The notes under the pieces: generated by a model
Database searches by the model: none
What the model was told of the DNA's origin: nothing
The model's input: only the letters and a program-made list of their open reading frames with translations
Shown: piece after piece, positions 8,291-10,880 of the stretch
Layout: each line of letters begins with the position of its first letter
Numbering within the stretch: the first letter of the stretch is position 1
NCBI GenBank assembly: GCA_036940085.1
Contig: JALLBK010000659.1
Span: 1-10,880 of the forward strand
Reading direction: 5' to 3'
DNA length: 10,880 bases
From: Discostella pseudostelligera
Lineage: Eukaryota; Bacillariophyta; Thalassiosirophyceae; Thalassiosirales; Thalassiosiraceae
Made by a program: the position numbers and the translations under genes

Positions 8291-9292
8291 TCACTGTGTC
8301 TCATTCTTCTCGACCAATATAATGGCACGATGCGAATTATTAAACAAATCCACAGTATTGACTGCCTCATACAAACGCCTGGCGGGCACAAAGTACACTC
8401 CATTGTATTTGTGATTGGTGTCAAATATCGCCACTAATGGATAGTCGTCTCCTACCTCTTCCGGAATAGTAGTACTTGTAGTAGAGTCATCCTCCGGCTG
8501 CGGCTGATCAATCATACCGATAATCGGACTAAAATGTCCCCCCATCAACGAGAACATTAAATTAATCGGTATATAACGTATCTTCTCAAATCCCATTAAT
8601 ACCGATCTCAAGAAATTGCACGCTATCCTAACATTCGGATTGGATAATCCATTACGTAACTTTGATACAAATTCATCATAGCTGACATTCCCCTCGACAA
8701 TTTGGGTGGAAAGAGTGATGGTTCCATTGGATGATTCGTTGGCAATTTGAGTAATGTGAGTACACCATGGTATCGGCTTACTCTCGCCCCGTTGTTGGGG
8801 TGGTAATATAGTATTGGAGAAGCCAAGGCTACGCAATATACATCGTTGGGTGGCACTGCCACAATATCCCTCTTGCATTTGATATTCCACCAATGGCATT
8901 CCGGTAGAATTGTCAATGTAGGCACGTGCCGAGGCCAATTTCCATAATTGCTTCAATAGGGATGGATGTTGATAATACCATTGTTTGGAAATGGGGGATA
9001 TGGTAGCAGAATTGACAAGAGAGTATAATTTGAATGAGGCGGGGGGGAAGGTTATTCGGAAGGAATGATCGGTGAGGCATTTGTAGGTGATGGCTGCCGG
9101 GGCGAGGATGGGTAGAAATAGTGGCATGAGGCCGTGGAAGATGATGAGTTGGGCCATGCTTTTGATGAGTGGAGGGGGGTGATCTACGGCGAGTTGATGT
9201 GGTGGATGATGATGGGCGTGGTACTCGACACTGTCATCGACAATGTCGTTATTGTCAGTGACGTCCGGGGCGGTGGCGTTGGGTGGCGACAT
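8291..9292 (-). CDS. Phytochelatin synthase family protein (papain-like, C83)
   Basis: Intronless 333-residue protein. Phytochelatin synthases are gamma-glutamylcysteine dipeptidyl transpeptidases that make metal-chelating peptides from glutathione; some relatives only cleave glutathione or its conjugates. All three catalytic residues are visible: C144 in QEGYCGSATQR, H253 in GGHFSPIIGMID and D291 in AIFDTNHKYNGVYFVPARRLYEAV, which closely parallels the family's Asp region. The Cys-His gap (109) is close to plant enzymes (about 106), but the His-Asp gap (38, usually about 18) holds an acidic/Ser/Thr insertion. The N-terminus is about 90 residues longer than plant enzymes and includes a hydrophobic run at about 47-70 that could be a membrane anchor. 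No Cys-rich C-terminal domain follows in frame. Family assignment is firm; true synthase activity is inference. Confidence 0.87.
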   Translation of the reverse strand: MSPPNATAPDVTDNNDIVDDSVEYHAHHHPPHQLAVDHPPPLIKSMAQLIIFHGLMPLFLPILAPAAITYKCLTDHSFRITFPPASFKLYSLVNSATISPISKQWYYQHPSLLKQLWKLASARAYIDNSTGMPLVEYQMQEGYCGSATQRCILRSLGFSNTILPPQQRGESKPIPWCTHITQIANESSNGTITLSTQIVEGNVSYDEFVSKLRNGLSNPNVRIACNFLRSVLMGFEKIRYIPINLMFSLMGGHFSPIIGMIDQPQPEDDSTTSTTIPEEVGDDYPLVAIFDTNHKYNGVYFVPARRLYEAVNTVDLFNNSHRAIILVEKNETQ

Positions 9293-9586
9293 GATGCTGT
9301 TATTCTTGGGACTGCCAAGCTCTGCTAATTACTCCTCTTCAGCAACTGTTTAATGGTCGATTAATTCAGGGTGAACGCCATCGAATGATATCATCTAGTC
9401 CTTCCTTTCATCGGTGCAGAACAATGACCCCGACAACAACAATAATTGCTCGTGCCGCTTGAAGCAGATTATTGATTGAATAAGAAGGATCGACGGCAAG
9501 AAAATTGTGGCGGCTGTGGTAAATAGTCAAAACAGCGGGGCCATACGCTGTGTGGAAGCTGGTGGAAGATATGGTTCCCATAGGTG

Positions 9587-9592
9587 CACGTG
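9587..9592. promoter_or_regulatory. CACGTG (E-box/G-box-like palindrome)
   Basis: GTGCACGTGAC occurs roughly in the middle of the divergent promoter. CACGTG is a classic bHLH/bZIP core, but a six-base match is expected by chance fairly often, so function is uncertain. Confidence 0.3.
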
Positions 9593-9683
9593 ACTGATTT
9601 CTATTCTCACACCGACGTGTTGCGGACGTATCGACGCGTGGTGGACCATTTAGGGCTGATGTCTTTTCTGTCGGCTGCAAGTT

Positions 9684-9723
9684 GAATTCAGAAAGTCATA
9701 TGAATTCCTACATATGTGAATCT
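9684..9723 (+). repeat. Repeated CATATG / GAATTC elements
   Basis: GAATTC occurs at 9684 and 9702 and the related GAATCT at 9718; CATATG occurs at 9697 and 9711. The pair CATATGAATTC and CATATGTGAATC starts 14 bases apart. They lie 145-185 bases upstream of the plus-strand start codon and may be binding sites. Confidence 0.55.
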
Positions 9724-9744
9724 TGTTCCCGCCAAGCTTCACGA

Positions 9745-9770
9745 CAAGGACCAATCAAGGACCAAGGACG
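9745..9770 (+). promoter_or_regulatory. Tandem CAAGGACCAA repeats with CCAAT box
   Basis: CAAGGACCAA is repeated exactly at 9745-9754 and 9756-9765, 11 bases apart (about one helical turn). A partial third copy, CAAGGACGA, starts at 9763. The first copy runs into CCAAT (9751-9755), about 113 bases upstream of the ATG at 9868, a normal CCAAT-box position. Confidence 0.5.
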
Positions 9771-9867
9771 ATGACGAATTCAAGCGACGGCACCATAACC
9801 ATAACTCGAATCTCCGCCTCCACTAAAGAGACCATAGGAGTAGCATTATTTATTAGGAGTATCAACA

Positions 9868-10880
9868 ATGACATCCTCCTCCTCTCATCAAACCACCCTC
9901 CTCATCGGCGGGTCCAACGGCACCGCCACCCTCTGCGCCATCTTGGGCGATAAATCCAACCCGATCAATGCCAACCATACCCTACGTGTGGCTACCCGCT
10001 CTGCTCACACATATTTAGACAACTCCAACAGCAATGACAGTGCTACTGCTGCTGCTAGTGGTGATGCGGCATCGCCACGAGTATGGAGATGTCAAGAGAA
10101 GAAACATATTAGTGATTTACTGTCAGCGAATTTCTTACCCACCCGTGTGGTGACACATGTTGGTGCACCTGACTCCGTATTTGTGTACGGCAATGACAAT
10201 GACAACAACAATGACAGTGGCAACGGATTATCTCCACTCGAACGTGCCATTAGTGGTATATCCGCTCCCGACAATGGTGGCGTTGCCGATGTCATCATTC
10301 TAGCATGCCCAGTCTCGGCCCATTTAGCCTTATTGCGTCGACTTGCCAAAGCGCTATACAATCTCGATGCACGTGGCCTATTGGGCTCGGGCAATCGTCC
10401 ACCAATATTCATTGGCACACTCTACGGTGCCGGTGGTTTCGACTGGATGTCACGTATAGCATTCTATGAGGCACGTCCATCGGATTTCACCAAATGGAAT
10501 CGTCCATTGGGATTATTTGGCCTCAAGGCATTTCCATACTTGTGCAAATCGTTAACGGCGGGAGAGGTGACATTGCATGGTCGTTTCCCACAATTGCAAG
10601 TGGCCATCTCACCCAGTAATGCGTATTGTCGGCATCATGTCCAAATATTGTTGGATAGAGTATTGCAGAATGAAACTACTGGAAAGAAATTGGAGTTTTT
10701 GGGTTTGAGTAGCAATCGGAATTTAGGGGGAGATGGTACCGTTGGAGAGGAGGCATGGGCATGGCAGAATAGTAGTGTAGGAGATGCTGGAAATGTAGTC
10801 GAGACTGTGAGTACTGCACGGAATGCCATGGTTCTGGCAGCGCAGACGCATAAGCAGTTGAAGCAGGCCAAGGAGGGTTC
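9868..10880 (+). CDS. Octopine/opine dehydrogenase family protein, 3' partial
   Basis: The frame opens at ATG 9868 (context AACAATGAC, in-frame TAG at 9841) and runs off the window, giving 337 residues. Opine dehydrogenases join an amino acid to a 2-oxo acid such as pyruvate with NAD(P)H. A Rossmann start is visible at residues 10-20 (TLLIGGSNGTA). The second half of the fold follows: ADVIILACPVSAHLALLRRLAKAL (140-163), PPIFIGTLYGAGGFDWMSR (178-196) and the family-typical FGLKAFPYLCKSL (217-229). The helical substrate domain, with its catalytic His, should begin around the end of the window and cannot be judged. Two Asn/Asp/Ser/Ala-rich stretches (52-69 and 109-120) look like insertions in surface loops. 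No targeting peptide is evident. Divergent from the phytochelatin synthase-like gene. The substrate is unknown; a 6-phosphogluconate/ketopantoate reductase-like enzyme is the main alternative. Confidence 0.8.
   Translation, partial: MTSSSSHQTTLLIGGSNGTATLCAILGDKSNPINANHTLRVATRSAHTYLDNSNSNDSATAAASGDAASPRVWRCQEKKHISDLLSANFLPTRVVTHVGAPDSVFVYGNDNDNNNDSGNGLSPLERAISGISAPDNGGVADVIILACPVSAHLALLRRLAKALYNLDARGLLGSGNRPPIFIGTLYGAGGFDWMSRIAFYEARPSDFTKWNRPLGLFGLKAFPYLCKSLTAGEVTLHGRFPQLQVAISPSNAYCRHHVQILLDRVLQNETTGKKLEFLGLSSNRNLGGDGTVGEEAWAWQNSSVGDAGNVVETVSTARNAMVLAAQTHKQLKQAKEG

Larger units (their letters stand above)
9293..9867. promoter_or_regulatory. Divergent promoter between phytochelatin synthase-like and opine dehydrogenase-like genes
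   Basis: These 575 bases separate the two divergent start codons. They hold a palindromic CACGTG (9587-9592), two CATATG-GAAT repeats, two exact CAAGGACCAA repeats with an overlapping CCAAT box, and an AT-rich TATTTATTA just before the plus-strand ATG. Small open frames at 9408-9680 (minus) and 9723-9953 (plus) show no recognisable protein and were not called. Confidence 0.65.

Noticed and set aside
9408..9680. Minus-strand 90-residue frame in the divergent promoter
   Set aside because: No recognisable motif, no support for coding, and it lies upstream of the phytochelatin synthase-like start.
9723..9953. Plus-strand 76-residue frame near the opine dehydrogenase-like start
   Set aside because: It overlaps the well-supported ATG at 9868 in another frame and has no recognisable domain.
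1..10880. CRISPR arrays, tRNA/rRNA genes, transposons or viral genes
   Set aside because: No regular repeat-spacer pattern, no cloverleaf or rRNA-like stretch, no transposase or long terminal repeats, and no viral protein signature were seen on either strand.

Overview
This is a nuclear genomic window from a eukaryote, most likely a diatom. The evidence is spliceosomal GT-AG introns of roughly 95-210 bases, long genes that are mostly intronless, acidic, Gln-rich and RS-rich low-complexity tracts, balanced base composition, and a first gene whose Cys/His module I associate with diatom hypothetical proteins. There is no sign of bacterial operons, phage, transposons, CRISPR, tRNA or rRNA. The genus cannot be fixed from the sequence; a centric diatom is a guess.

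Layout. (1) 1-3035, plus strand: the 3' part of a large Gln/Pro-rich protein, with one clear intron (653-747). It carries three copies of a putative zinc-binding module, C-x2-C-x(26-31)-H-x3-C, and an acidic tail with DAPG repeats. (2) 3330-5315, minus strand, convergent with gene 1: an intronless gene for the transcription elongation factor IWS1/Spn1. (3) 5536-7883, plus strand, divergent from IWS1 across 220 bases: a three-exon gene for an RBM5/RBM10-like splicing factor with OCRE, C2H2 finger and G-patch but no RRM. (4) 8291-9292, minus strand, convergent with gene 3: a phytochelatin synthase family protein (papain-like Cys-His-Asp triad, all three residues visible). (5) 9868-10880, plus strand, divergent from gene 4 across 575 bases and cut by the window end: an octopine/opine dehydrogenase family protein with an NAD(P)-binding Rossmann domain.

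The genes alternate strictly in strand (+ - + - +). The two upstream intervals are therefore shared divergent promoters and the two downstream intervals are shared terminator regions. Genes 2 and 3 both act on co-transcriptional mRNA production. Genes 4 and 5 encode a metal-binding-peptide enzyme family and an amino-acid-condensing opine enzyme family, so a common role in metal or nitrogen/osmotic stress is a testable idea but not shown. Both divergent promoters hold short direct repeats. The points most worth a second look are the triplicated Cys/His module, the phytochelatin synthase-like/opine dehydrogenase-like divergent pair, and the degraded RanBP2-like finger that appears at an exon junction of the RBM5-like gene.
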